The notes under the pieces were generated by a model. The model was not told the DNA's origin and ran no database searches. It saw nothing but the letters and a program-made list of their open reading frames with translations. Position numbers and translations under genes: made by a program. A stretch of 64,000 nucleotides of DNA from Sinotaia quadrata (Eukaryota > Mollusca > Gastropoda > Architaenioglossa > Viviparidae): positions 94,796,135 through 94,860,134 of the forward strand of contig CM054180.1 in NCBI GenBank assembly GCA_028829895.1, given 5' to 3'. Each line of letters begins with the position of its first letter. Within the stretch, counting starts at the first letter, position 1. Below are positions 59,701 to 63,297 of the stretch, in pieces.

Positions 59701-60368
59701 GAAAAAACCACACCAAACTTAATAGAAATAGATGCAGCATTTAAATTATCTTCATTTTGATACCAAATATATGTGTTGTGTGTTTGTGCAGTTTGCGCCG
59801 AGGTAAGAAACACTGTATATCAAAACGCACATCTTTTCATGTAAATCGGCTGGACAAAACTCATGAAAAATTAGTCAACTTTATTCAATCCGCATAGTTT
59901 CCACACATACAAGCAAGACATACAAATTTACAATCATAAGAAATAGAAACATTAAGCTTTTTTTTTTTTTAATGTTTGTTTGAATTAAACAATGCTTTTG
60001 TTGAAAAAATCAGTGAATGAAAATGTTTGCTTTTACAAAAGTATTGCTGCTGGCAGGCTACTGTGTCGCTACACTCTAGTATTAATACATTTTACATTCT
60101 TAAGATTCTTTTTTGACATGTTTATTAGCAGGTGCTGATAAACAAGCCCAGGATGCTAATGCTGCAGCATGGGCAGCATACTATTCACAGTACTATGCTC
60201 AGTATGGGCAGTATGGTCAATATGCTCAGGGTCAACAAGGTCAGCAAGCACAGCAAGCCCCACAACAGCAGCCCCAGCAAGCACCCCAGCAACAACAACC
60301 CCAGCCTTCTGCCACAACTAACTATGCCCAGCCCAGTGAGTACAGCATGGTTGACACTCGCACTAAAG
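8670..60368 (+). CDS. FUBP1: far upstream element-binding protein (FUBP1/KHSRP/FUBP3 family), 17 exons, 3' end outside window
   Basis: This is a spliced gene; its coding parts are listed exon by exon below (1996 nt, about 665 codons). The product is a four-KH-domain protein that binds single-stranded DNA and AU/U-rich RNA. In vertebrates relatives act in MYC transcription, splicing and mRNA decay, and the fly relative is PSI. Seen here: an N-terminal helix [17 protein letters not shown], matching the N-box region that binds PUF60/FIR in FUBP1; a KRPFDDD...ESKK stretch, a possible nuclear localisation signal; KH1 about 121-188 (GKGG 135-138); KH2 about 206-277 (GKGG 223-226); KH3 about 309-376 (GKGG 323-326); KH4 about 446-511 (GKGG 458-461). 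RGG-type and GPP-type linkers and a Tyr/Gln-rich tail with AWAAYY at 599-604 follow. KH3 has GKGG, where vertebrate FUBP1 and KHSRP have a GRNG/GRSG-type loop. Invertebrates usually have one gene standing for all three vertebrate paralogues, so the symbol is family-level. The stop codon was not found. Confidence 0.95.
12120..12760. repeat. dispersed repeat family F, copy 1, with three internal units
   Basis: Shares GGCATCATAA, GCATATTATTAAATCATTTA and CCC(A)AAAGGCATTGCAAAGA with 16680-16790. Its right part holds three imperfect units of about 150 bp. Each has a 'GGTTCACATAT.AAAATGAT' type segment, an ACATATTAAGTTA segment and an ATTTTTATTT..CAAAGAAAATTAAA segment. Related pieces occur at 28790-29115 and, inverted, near 16900-16980. 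No terminal inverted repeat was recognised; the class is unknown. Confidence 0.6.
16530..17000. repeat. dispersed repeat family F, copy 2
   Basis: 16600-16790 matches 12120-12260 (for example CATGGCATCATAACATTTGC and GCATATTATTAAATCATTTA). 16895-16975 contains the unit with GATCATTTTGAT in the opposite direction. The two halves may be separate insertions or one rearranged element. Confidence 0.5.
20805..21789. mobile_element. TTAA-flanked non-autonomous DNA element, family A copy 1 (piggyBac-like)
   Basis: An element of 977 bp between two TTAA tetramers (20805-20808 and 21786-21789). Its left end reads CCCTTTACTCGAGCG. The right end, read inward on the other strand, is CCCTTTACTGGGCGGAGCG, so the ends form a terminal inverted repeat starting CCC. 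Duplication of TTAA and CCC-type ends are the hallmarks of piggyBac elements. No transposase was recognised, so this is a MITE-like copy mobilised in trans. Small open frames inside (for example 20937-21317) are not conserved in the second copy. Confidence 0.8.
23977..24061 (+). CDS. FUBP1: FUBP exon 2 (residues 19-47)
   Basis: After a TTACAG acceptor the frame reads [17 protein letters not shown] then [10 protein letters not shown]. It ends with one base of a split Gly codon before a GTAATT donor. It completes the N-terminal helix and holds the Lys/Arg-Pro plus acidic motif also present in vertebrate FUBP1 (KRPLED type). Confidence 0.9.
24062..25376 (+). other. FUBP intron 2
   Basis: AT-rich intron with TATATATA runs near 24386-24400 and no recognised element or gene. 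Open frames here are chance products of T-rich sequence. Confidence 0.6.
25377..25409 (+). CDS. FUBP1: FUBP exon 3 (residues 47-57)
   Basis: A 33-nt exon between a T-rich tract with TTGCAG and a GTGAGT donor. It reads [10 protein letters not shown] with split codons at both ends (phase 1 in, phase 1 out), so skipping it would keep the frame. The ESKKSAP motif aligns with the DAKKVAP of vertebrate FUBP1, which supports it as real and probably part of the nuclear localisation region. Confidence 0.85.
25410..25821 (+). other. FUBP intron 3 (412 bp)
   Basis: Short T-rich intron ending in the first AG of a CAGCAG tandem acceptor. Nothing else seen. Confidence 0.6.
25822..25882 (+). CDS. FUBP1: FUBP exon 4 (residues 58-78), NAGNAG acceptor
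   Basis: A 61-nt exon reading [19 protein letters not shown] after a split Pro codon, ending at a GTAAGT donor. The acceptor is CAGCAG (25819-25824). Using the first AG gives Pro-Gly at the junction; using the second starts the exon at 25825 and replaces both with one Arg. Both choices keep the frame. The segment is a polar linker ahead of the second helix. Confidence 0.85.
26127..27837. mobile_element. DNA transposon-like element with inverted ends, family B copy 1
   Basis: The left end reads TTAGGTAAGACCACTC (26127-26141). The right end is GAGTGGTCTTACCTTA (27822-27837), its reverse complement apart from the outermost bases. The interior, about 1.7 kb, has no recognisable transposase. It includes a perfect 8-bp-stem hairpin AAACGGGT...ACCCGTTT near 26284-26308. 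The right 200 bp recur at 38055-38256. The target duplication could not be fixed because both flanks are TATA-rich. Confidence 0.6.
27850..27955. mobile_element. possible Tigger/pogo-type terminal segment
   Basis: Read on the - strand the segment begins ACACTGGTGCCTCGATATAA, which resembles terminal repeats of Tigger/pogo (Tc1-mariner) elements. The other end of the element was not found. Confidence 0.3.
28790..29130. repeat. dispersed repeat family F, copy 3
   Basis: Shares TATTCATGGCAT, 'GGTTCACATATCAAAATGAT' and TTTATTTACAAAGAAAAT with the family F sequence at 12120-12760. It directly abuts the TTAA of the family A element at 29135. Confidence 0.5.
29135..30153. mobile_element. TTAA-flanked non-autonomous DNA element, family A copy 2 (piggyBac-like)
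   Basis: TTAA tetramers at 29135-29138 and 30150-30153 flank ends CTCTTTACTGGGCAGACG and, read inward from the right, CTCTTTGCCAGGCAG. The interior matches copy 1 over most of its length in the same orientation (for example AGGTTGTGAATTCCTATCAA at both). Outer bases have drifted from CCC to CTC, so this copy looks older. No transposase frame. Confidence 0.78.
30285..30448 (+). CDS. FUBP1: FUBP exon 5 (residues 78-133): second Ala-rich helix and start of KH1
   Basis: A 164-nt exon after TTTTCAG. It encodes [18 protein letters not shown], an amphipathic Ala/Gln helix that resembles the N-box in exons 1-2, then a Pro/Gln linker and the beginning of KH1 ([12 protein letters not shown]). The donor is GTGAGTG. 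The split Ile codon leads straight into IGKGG in exon 6. Confidence 0.95.
31293..31378. mobile_element. fragment of family A element end, inverted
   Basis: The reverse complement matches the left 85 bp of the element at 20809 (for example GCAGGCAAGAATTTTCAGGA). It ends CAGTAAAGAG followed by TTTA instead of TTAA. Only this end is present. Confidence 0.7.
31720..32020 (-). repeat. dispersed repeat family H, copy 1 (inverted relative to 40015-40250)
   Basis: The reverse complement shares ACTTATAGATGAA, ATTTTCCTATTTT, CTTATCGGAATCACCA (TTATCGGAATCACCA in copy 2), CCCTACATGAA and TGGCGGCTTGGT-like (TGGTGGCTTGGT) blocks, in order, with 40015-40250. The class is unknown. Confidence 0.75.
33544..33615 (+). 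CDS. FUBP1: FUBP exon 6 (residues 133-157): KH1 core
   Basis: A 72-nt exon after TTCTAG. It encodes [20 protein letters not shown] and then IAP. This is the GxxG loop and the following helix and strand of KH1, the nucleic-acid-contacting part. The donor is GTATGT, with one base of a split Asp codon. Confidence 0.96.
33616..34996 (+). other. FUBP intron 6 (1.4 kb)
   Basis: AT-rich intron. Nothing recognised beyond chance open frames such as 34363-34638. Confidence 0.6.
34997..35054 (+). CDS. FUBP1: FUBP exon 7 (residues 157-176): KH1 third strand
   Basis: A 58-nt exon after TTTTCAG reading [18 protein letters not shown]. It is equivalent to the SGGLPERSCMLTGTPESV of vertebrate FUBP1 and ends at GTAACT within a split Ser codon. 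Confidence 0.95.
35215..35386 (+). CDS. FUBP1: FUBP exon 8 (residues 176-233): KH1 end, KH1-KH2 linker, KH2 start
   Basis: A 172-nt exon after [20 protein letters not shown] closes KH1; a Gly/Met/His linker follows; then [19 protein letters not shown] and ETIRQLQ open KH2. It ends in phase 0 at a GTAATA donor. The 160-bp intron 7 upstream is the second shortest in the gene. Confidence 0.96.
35387..37244 (+). other. FUBP intron 8 (1.9 kb)
   Basis: AT-rich intron without a recognised element. Two open frames here lack any family signature. Confidence 0.6.
37245..37343 (+). CDS. FUBP1: FUBP exon 9 (residues 234-266): KH2 core
   Basis: A 99-nt, phase 0/0 exon reading [20 protein letters not shown] then [13 protein letters not shown]. 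It is nearly the same as the KH2 segment of vertebrate FUBP1 ([21 protein letters not shown]). Acceptor TTTAAAG has a weak pyrimidine tract; donor is GTCAGT. Confidence 0.96.
37344..38318 (+). other. FUBP intron 9 (975 bp)
   Basis: About a third of the intron is a chimeric transposon remnant (37930-38256) lying only about 60 bp before the exon 10 acceptor. Confidence 0.6.
37930..38256. mobile_element. chimeric remnant: family A piece joined to family B right end
   Basis: 37930-38047 matches the inner part of family A (AGGTTGTGAATTCCTATCAA onward). From about 38055 the sequence instead matches the right end of family B (AATAAATACGTCATT, CCCATATAGCGAGTGG, CTTACCTA). The join may reflect recombination, or an ancestral composite element of which both are deletion products. 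Confidence 0.7.
38319..38450 (+). CDS. FUBP1: FUBP exon 10 (residues 267-310): KH2 end and Gly-rich linker
   Basis: A 132-nt phase 0/0 exon after [22 protein letters not shown] is the last KH2 helix. It is followed by a linker of Gly, Met, Asn and His ([20 protein letters not shown]) that replaces the vertebrate linker. Donor is GTAAAT. Confidence 0.95.
38451..40926 (+). other. FUBP intron 10 (2.5 kb)
   Basis: Contains family H copy 2 (40015-40250). A TTAACCC string at 38659 resembles the left end of family C elements, but no matching right end was found. Confidence 0.5.
40015..40250 (+). repeat. dispersed repeat family H, copy 2
   Basis: Matches the reverse complement of 31720-32020 in ordered blocks (ACTTATAGATGAAAGATTTT, TTATCGGAATCACCA, ACCGCACACA, GGCGGCTTGGT). 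The pair therefore lies in opposite orientation around FUBP exons 6-10. Confidence 0.75.
40927..41029 (+). CDS. FUBP1: FUBP exon 11 (residues 311-345): KH3 first half
   Basis: A 103-nt exon reading [16 protein letters not shown] then [18 protein letters not shown]. The IP.P...VG.IIG and MIKKIQ..(T/A)G..(V/I)QFKP pattern is diagnostic of FUBP KH3. The loop is GKGG. Acceptor GTTAG is preceded by a poor pyrimidine tract; donor is GTATGT with a split Asp codon. Confidence 0.96.
42043..42252 (+). CDS. small open frame in element D, possibly a transposase N-terminal remnant
   Basis: Seventy codons, with an alternative ATG at 42094 giving [15 protein letters not shown]..., ending at a TGA. The C-terminal part ([13 protein letters not shown]... 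SSESDG) is helical then acidic, in a style seen at transposase N-termini, including some piggyBac-type proteins. No catalytic region follows. The assignment is a guess from context and composition; it could be a chance frame. Confidence 0.25.
   Translation: MKRTQGRQFRPVMRNVNMEKRIANLLNSCKESNILEKESIQIKDLISDYFANEDVADGFSSESDGQRIA
42824..44261 (+). mobile_element. TTAA-flanked non-autonomous DNA element, family C copy 1 (piggyBac-like)
   Basis: TTAA at 42824-42827 and 44258-44261 flank 1430 bp. The ends share a 13-bp perfect inverted repeat CCCGTTCGCCGGC. The interior has two direct copies of a roughly 390-bp module (about 43430-43830 and 43838-44220). Each includes AATGGTCACATCCAAAAATT, AGTAGGCCTGTCGAATTTCA and AAAATGGCGGCT(C/T)AGCTTC. 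No transposase frame. The near-perfect ends and the clean split of element D show the insertion is younger than D. Confidence 0.85.
45381..45732. repeat. 40-bp direct repeat, 312 bp apart
   Basis: 45381-45420 and 45693-45732 are the same apart from at most one or two bases (both contain TTGTTCCCAGTCTGCATGAT). The sequence between is unrelated. Possible explanations are a duplication, or two copies of the end of an unknown element. Confidence 0.75.
46466..46566 (+). CDS. FUBP1: FUBP exon 12 (residues 345-378): KH3 second half
   Basis: A 101-nt exon after TTTTGCAG reading [20 protein letters not shown] then [13 protein letters not shown]. It is equivalent to the PERIAQITGPPDRCQHAAEI segment of vertebrate FUBP1 KH3. 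Ends in phase 0 at GTGAGT. Confidence 0.96.
47440..47990 (+). pseudogene. decayed transposase-like coding fragment
   Basis: Frame-disrupted coding traces on the + strand. A Met-started piece (47459 on) ends in [20 protein letters not shown] followed by KPLG and a stop. In another frame [20 protein letters not shown] gives two CxC/CxxC-like pairs, then [18 protein letters not shown]. Cys pairs followed by a 'marker' helix occur ahead of the catalytic region of Mutator/Kolobok-type transposases, which is my best guess. I am unsure of the family; it is broken by stops and shifts and cannot be functional. Confidence 0.3.
48726..48755 (+). CDS. FUBP1: candidate 30-nt FUBP microexon (alternative)
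   Basis: Between CACAG and GTGAAA lie ten in-phase codons ([10 protein letters not shown]) that would insert exactly between exon 12 (ends phase 0) and exon 13 (starts phase 0), in the KH3-KH4 linker. The pyrimidine tract upstream is moderate (TTTCATTTCTTTTACTC) and the donor is weak. A chance AG...GT pair with an open 30-nt frame is not rare, so transcript evidence is needed. Confidence 0.3.
52140..52440. mobile_element. diverged copy of family A element
   Basis: Shares ordered blocks with 29220-29990: TTAGG.ATTA.TGCATATATTTCA, the TACTAGCGCTAATGTCA region, TCCGATTCAAAATCAACTTC and GTTTGAAACACCAAA. It lacks clear TTAA ends. Confidence 0.55.
52640..53870 (-). pseudogene. decayed retroviral-type integrase gene (KRBA2/SCAND3-like transposon protein)
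   Basis: Reading right to left on the - strand, separate frames carry, in order: an N-terminal piece ending in a zinc-binding-like HRCEPCQ (near 53470); an integrase-core trace with [10 protein letters not shown] (about 53400-53440); a helix [18 protein letters not shown]; then [16 protein letters not shown] (about 53140-53190), the characteristic block near the catalytic Glu of rve integrases; and a C-terminal Cys-rich segment (CCICLKE...CKTCGQ) near 52700-52800. Stops, frameshifts and an internal deletion separate them. Vertebrate KRBA2 and SCAND3 and many invertebrate loci derive from such transposon integrases. It lies antisense in the FUBP intron and is clearly dead. Confidence 0.75.
53947..54090. 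repeat. 73-bp tandem repeat, 2 copies
   Basis: Two copies (from about 53947 and 54020) share CTAGG(C/T)GCCACTA(C/T)ACTCT and GCTGGGT, and an (A/T)GAATGCCTA box. A third partial GGCATTCTATAGAATGC palindrome follows near 54138. Confidence 0.75.
54819..55062 (+). CDS. FUBP1: FUBP exon 13 (residues 379-460): RGG-rich linker and KH4 start
   Basis: A 244-nt exon after TTTTGCAG. The first 55-60 residues are almost only Gly, Arg, Pro, Met and Phe ([20 protein letters not shown]), an RGG/RG region. In relatives such regions are arginine-methylated and bind RNA. It then reads [20 protein letters not shown] to IGK and ends inside the KH4 GxxG loop at GTACAT. The long Pro-rich frame on the opposite strand is the antisense of this Gly-rich code. 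Confidence 0.96.
55063..56431 (+). other. FUBP intron 13 (1.4 kb)
   Basis: Interrupts KH4 within the GKGG codons. Contains a possible TTAA-type element (55231-55840); otherwise AT-rich sequence. Confidence 0.6.
55231..55840. mobile_element. possible small TTAA-type element, family G
   Basis: TTAA at 55231-55234 and 55837-55840 enclose 602 bp. The left end is CCTGTCGAGTG; the right end read inward is CCCTTTCGCTGT. The inverted match is short and imperfect, and no second copy was seen, so this is tentative. Confidence 0.4.
56432..56592 (+). CDS. FUBP1: FUBP exon 14 (residues 460-513): KH4 remainder
   Basis: A 161-nt exon after GCTCAG. It completes GKGG and reads [20 protein letters not shown], then [20 protein letters not shown] and [12 protein letters not shown]. 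This matches FUBP KH4 (SGA.(V/I)[17 protein letters not shown]). Ends in phase 0 at GTATGT. Confidence 0.97.
56593..58055 (+). other. FUBP intron 14 (1.5 kb)
   Basis: AT-rich intron with a short (GT)n near 57810-57820. No element recognised. Confidence 0.6.
58056..58192 (+). CDS. FUBP1: FUBP exon 15 (residues 514-559): Gly/Pro/Gln-rich
   Basis: A 137-nt exon after TTTCAG. It encodes a collagen-like [20 protein letters not shown], then two copies of GPQGHG-type repeats and [10 protein letters not shown]. The family has a similar Gly/Pro-rich stretch after KH4. Donor GTAAGA; split Thr codon. Confidence 0.95.
58329..58408 (+). CDS. FUBP1: FUBP exon 16 (residues 559-586): [10 protein letters not shown] segment
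   Basis: An 80-nt exon, separated from exon 15 by only 136 bp, reading [20 protein letters not shown] then QQPTDP. It is equivalent to APQGWGNAYPHWQQQAPPDP in vertebrate FUBP1. Donor GTAAGA; split codon. Confidence 0.95.
58409..60128 (+). other. FUBP intron 16 (1.7 kb)
   Basis: Nearly half is family C transposon sequence (58754-59583), in the same orientation as copy 1 and opposite to the copy in intron 17. Confidence 0.65.
58754..59583 (+). mobile_element. two nested, truncated family C elements
   Basis: A first left end, TTAACCCGATGACTGTCGGG, starts at 58754 and runs about 145 bp of family C sequence. It is then interrupted at the family's own internal TTAA (58902) by a second left end, TTAACCCTTTGGCTGTTGGG. 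That second copy continues to about 59583 (CAATAAAGTTCGTTAGGTAG) and stops without a right end. In intact copies the same spot reads GACATA(T/C)TAAGGAAT, which explains the insertion site. Confidence 0.8.
60129..60368 (+). CDS. FUBP1: FUBP exon 17 (residues 586-666): AWAAYY motif and poly-Gln tail, NAGNAG acceptor
   Basis: A 240-nt exon. [20 protein letters not shown] is the family's C-terminal AWAAYY motif. It is followed by a Gln/Ala/Pro run ([15 protein letters not shown] and similar) and [17 protein letters not shown]. The acceptor is TAGCAG (60126-60131). The first AG gives Thr-Gly at the junction and the second (exon from 60132) gives Ser; both keep frame. Donor GTAAAT at 60369. If the donor is not used, translation adds GKSV and stops at 60380-60382, a possible short isoform. 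Later exons are not visible in the window. Confidence 0.93.
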
Positions 60369-61491
60369 GTAAATCAGTGTAATATGAATGGTCTAGAGAT
60401 ATTGCAGTTTTATTGCACGAGTTTAAAAGGAAACCATCCCATTTTAAGACTCTTTAGTGCGGGGCCAGCCAGATTATATTTTGATTAATAATGAGATGAT
60501 TTCTCACTTTGTTTATATATACTGCCATAACCCTAGATCTGAATCAGGAAATCAACTTGGAAACCCTTATTTGCACATATTCCATCTTCAGTGTGGTAAA
60601 TCAGAACATATTACAGTATTTTATTCTTGAAATGAAAGCAGGTATGGCAGTCATTATTCAGGGTATTTATTTATATCTGACAACATTTACCTTCAATTAC
60701 CTATAATAAAATGACAAATAGATTAGAGCATATCTCACTAATTGTTGTTTTCTAATGAGCCTGGAAGATTTCAAAGTTTGAACATTAACAGTGGGTACCA
60801 TCATGAATTTGTTGAATTCTATGGGTGAATACATTGGTGTCATTGCTTAACAGACAACTTGCATAATAGAATTAGATCACAAAAATGGTTTCCTATCGTA
60901 ATACCATTCTTTGTTAGGTAAGAAGTTTGTGAAATGTCTATCTGATTAACACACTCAAGTCATTCATATCAGTTCATTGCTTTTCAGCAAAAATGATTGT
61001 ATTGAACATTTTATGAAATATAATTTATAGGAAGTAGAGTTAGATAATTTCAGTACACAGAAGACATATAGTAATTACTCCATTTTTAAATTTAACTATA
61101 ATTTAATGAATGTAGGTTTTTGTTTAAAAAATATTAATTACATAAATAAATGTGTCAGATATAAATGGAATACCTTGTATAAAAGAAGTTTGTAAATATG
61201 CATAGTTTACAAAACTGAGCTTTGTTTTATTTTTAAATTTTGTTCATTTCATTTCTCTCTACTATGTAAATACTCGTACTTTAGCACTGCAATCTTTTTA
61301 TTGAAACATACATCCTTTTACCAAAAATTATCATTTTTTTTTTTACTGTGTGTGGTGATTTATTTTAAATTCTCTCTATTTCATAACTGGCTGATGCCTA
61401 TCAAAATTTATTTATTTTCCCACATGACATTAGTTATTTATGCCCCCTGATAGGCGTCCAGTGTAGGATGTAGCTGTTTAATTATGTTTTC

Positions 61492-62918
61492 TTAACCCGT
61501 TCGACGACGTTTAACCTTTAGAAGGTCTCTGCGCCAGGTCACTTTTTTACATCGATAGCCACTTTAAAAAAATAACAATCAAGTCAAGCAGACGATATGT
61601 TTGGGTTCAGCAGCCAATCTGCTCTAATTTTATCATTGGCTAACTATTTTTAGAAAGGTATTTTCCATTACAAAGTTCGGAAATCCCCAGACACCTCACG
61701 TTTATCGAAGCTGAGCCGCCATTTTGAACCGAAGTTTGTACTACACATGGCTCGTTTCAAGGTCCATTTTCAGTTGTTTGCTTGATCCTACCTAACGAAC
61801 TTTATTGTGTAAATAAATTTAATATATTGTAGATGAAATTCGACAGGCCTACTGAATTTTTGGATGTGACCATTTGATAATAAAAAATAAAAACCGGTCC
61901 GTCTCCACCCGAAACCTCGTGGACGTTGTTATGACACTTTTTTTTATCGATAGCCACTTTAAAAAAAATACCAATCAAGGTCAAGGAGAAAGATATGTTT
62001 GTGTTCAGCAGCCAATCTGCTCTAATTTTATCATTGGCTAACTAATTTTAGAACAGTCATATCATTAAAAAGTTCGGAAATCCCGAGTCACCCCTCGCTT
62101 GTAGAAGAAGCTGAGCCGCCATTTTGAACCGGTTTGGAATTATACATTGCACGTTTCAAACACGATTTTTTGTTGATTGCTTGAATCTACCTAAAGAACT
62201 TTATTGTGTAAATAAATTTAATATATTGTAGATGAAATTCGACAGGCCTACTGAATTTTTGGGTGTGACCATTTGATAATAAAAAATAAAAACCGATCAG
62301 TGTCAAACCGAACCCTCGTGGTTTTCATATGACTCTTTCGTTTTGTTCAAAATCAACCAATTTCCCCAGGAATAATATTTACACAATTATAATAAATTAT
62401 TATTTGTACCATATATTCAAATGGCAATCAACAAAAATCGTTTTCTTCGGATTTTATTCAAGGAAACATCTAACAAATTGACGAAGGTCAACACAAGAAA
62501 AAGGTAAGAAAACTTTTTATTTATTTATTTATTTTTGAATTTAAAATAATAATCAGCAAACGTTAAAAAATTAAATAAATATTTTTAAAATGTCCCCCAT
62601 AATATTTATTTTGAAAATCATTTTAGAATTGTACGAATTATGCTTGCTTTTAATTATTTAGTAGACTAGTAAAAAAAACAAAACGGTGAAAATGTTCCCA
62701 AGTTCAACAAAAAGATAAGAAATCTTTGTATTATTTCTTTGTTTTTGAATTCGAAATAAATTTAAAAAATACTTTTAAGATTCCTTAGTATGTCTATAAT
62801 AGGTAGTAATTTAAATTTTTAAAATCCATTGATAATTACAGTCGCTTTAAATTTTTTAGCACACTGACCCATTCAGTTATCGTTAAGCGTCAAACACTAC
62901 CGTCATGGAACGGGTTAA
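61492..62918 (-). mobile_element. TTAA-flanked non-autonomous DNA element, family C copy 2, inverted
   Basis: TTAA at 61492-61495 and 62915-62918 flank 1419 bp. The outer ends are CCCGTTCGACGACG and, read inward from the right, CCCGTTCCATGACG. The interior is the reverse complement of 42828-44257 along its whole length, including the doubled module of about 390 bp (for example AAGCTGAGCCGCCATTTTGA twice). Confidence 0.85.
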
Positions 62919-63297
62919 ATGTTAACAAAATAATTAAGTTCTCCCACACCTCTCCAAAATAATTGTGTATGTTATTTGCTAACATTTTATATATATTCAT
63001 TCTTATTTCAAGAGAAACTGTAAGCACGTGATATTTCAGACCTTTTTCCTTTGTATTATAAGCAGTACATTATTGGGACTGCTATCGTTATTTAGTTGAA
63101 AATTGCTGCCATGATACTTATGCAATTACAACCTGACCAATAAGTTTATAATAACTGAAATAAAATATTTGCTTTTTTAAATTTTAATTTTTATTTCACT
63201 GTGATAAAAGTGGCCTAAATATCATATTTATGAAAATAAAATCAGACATACTTAACACGCTTACAACTTGAGATTTTTAATATTATTGCATGTATTC

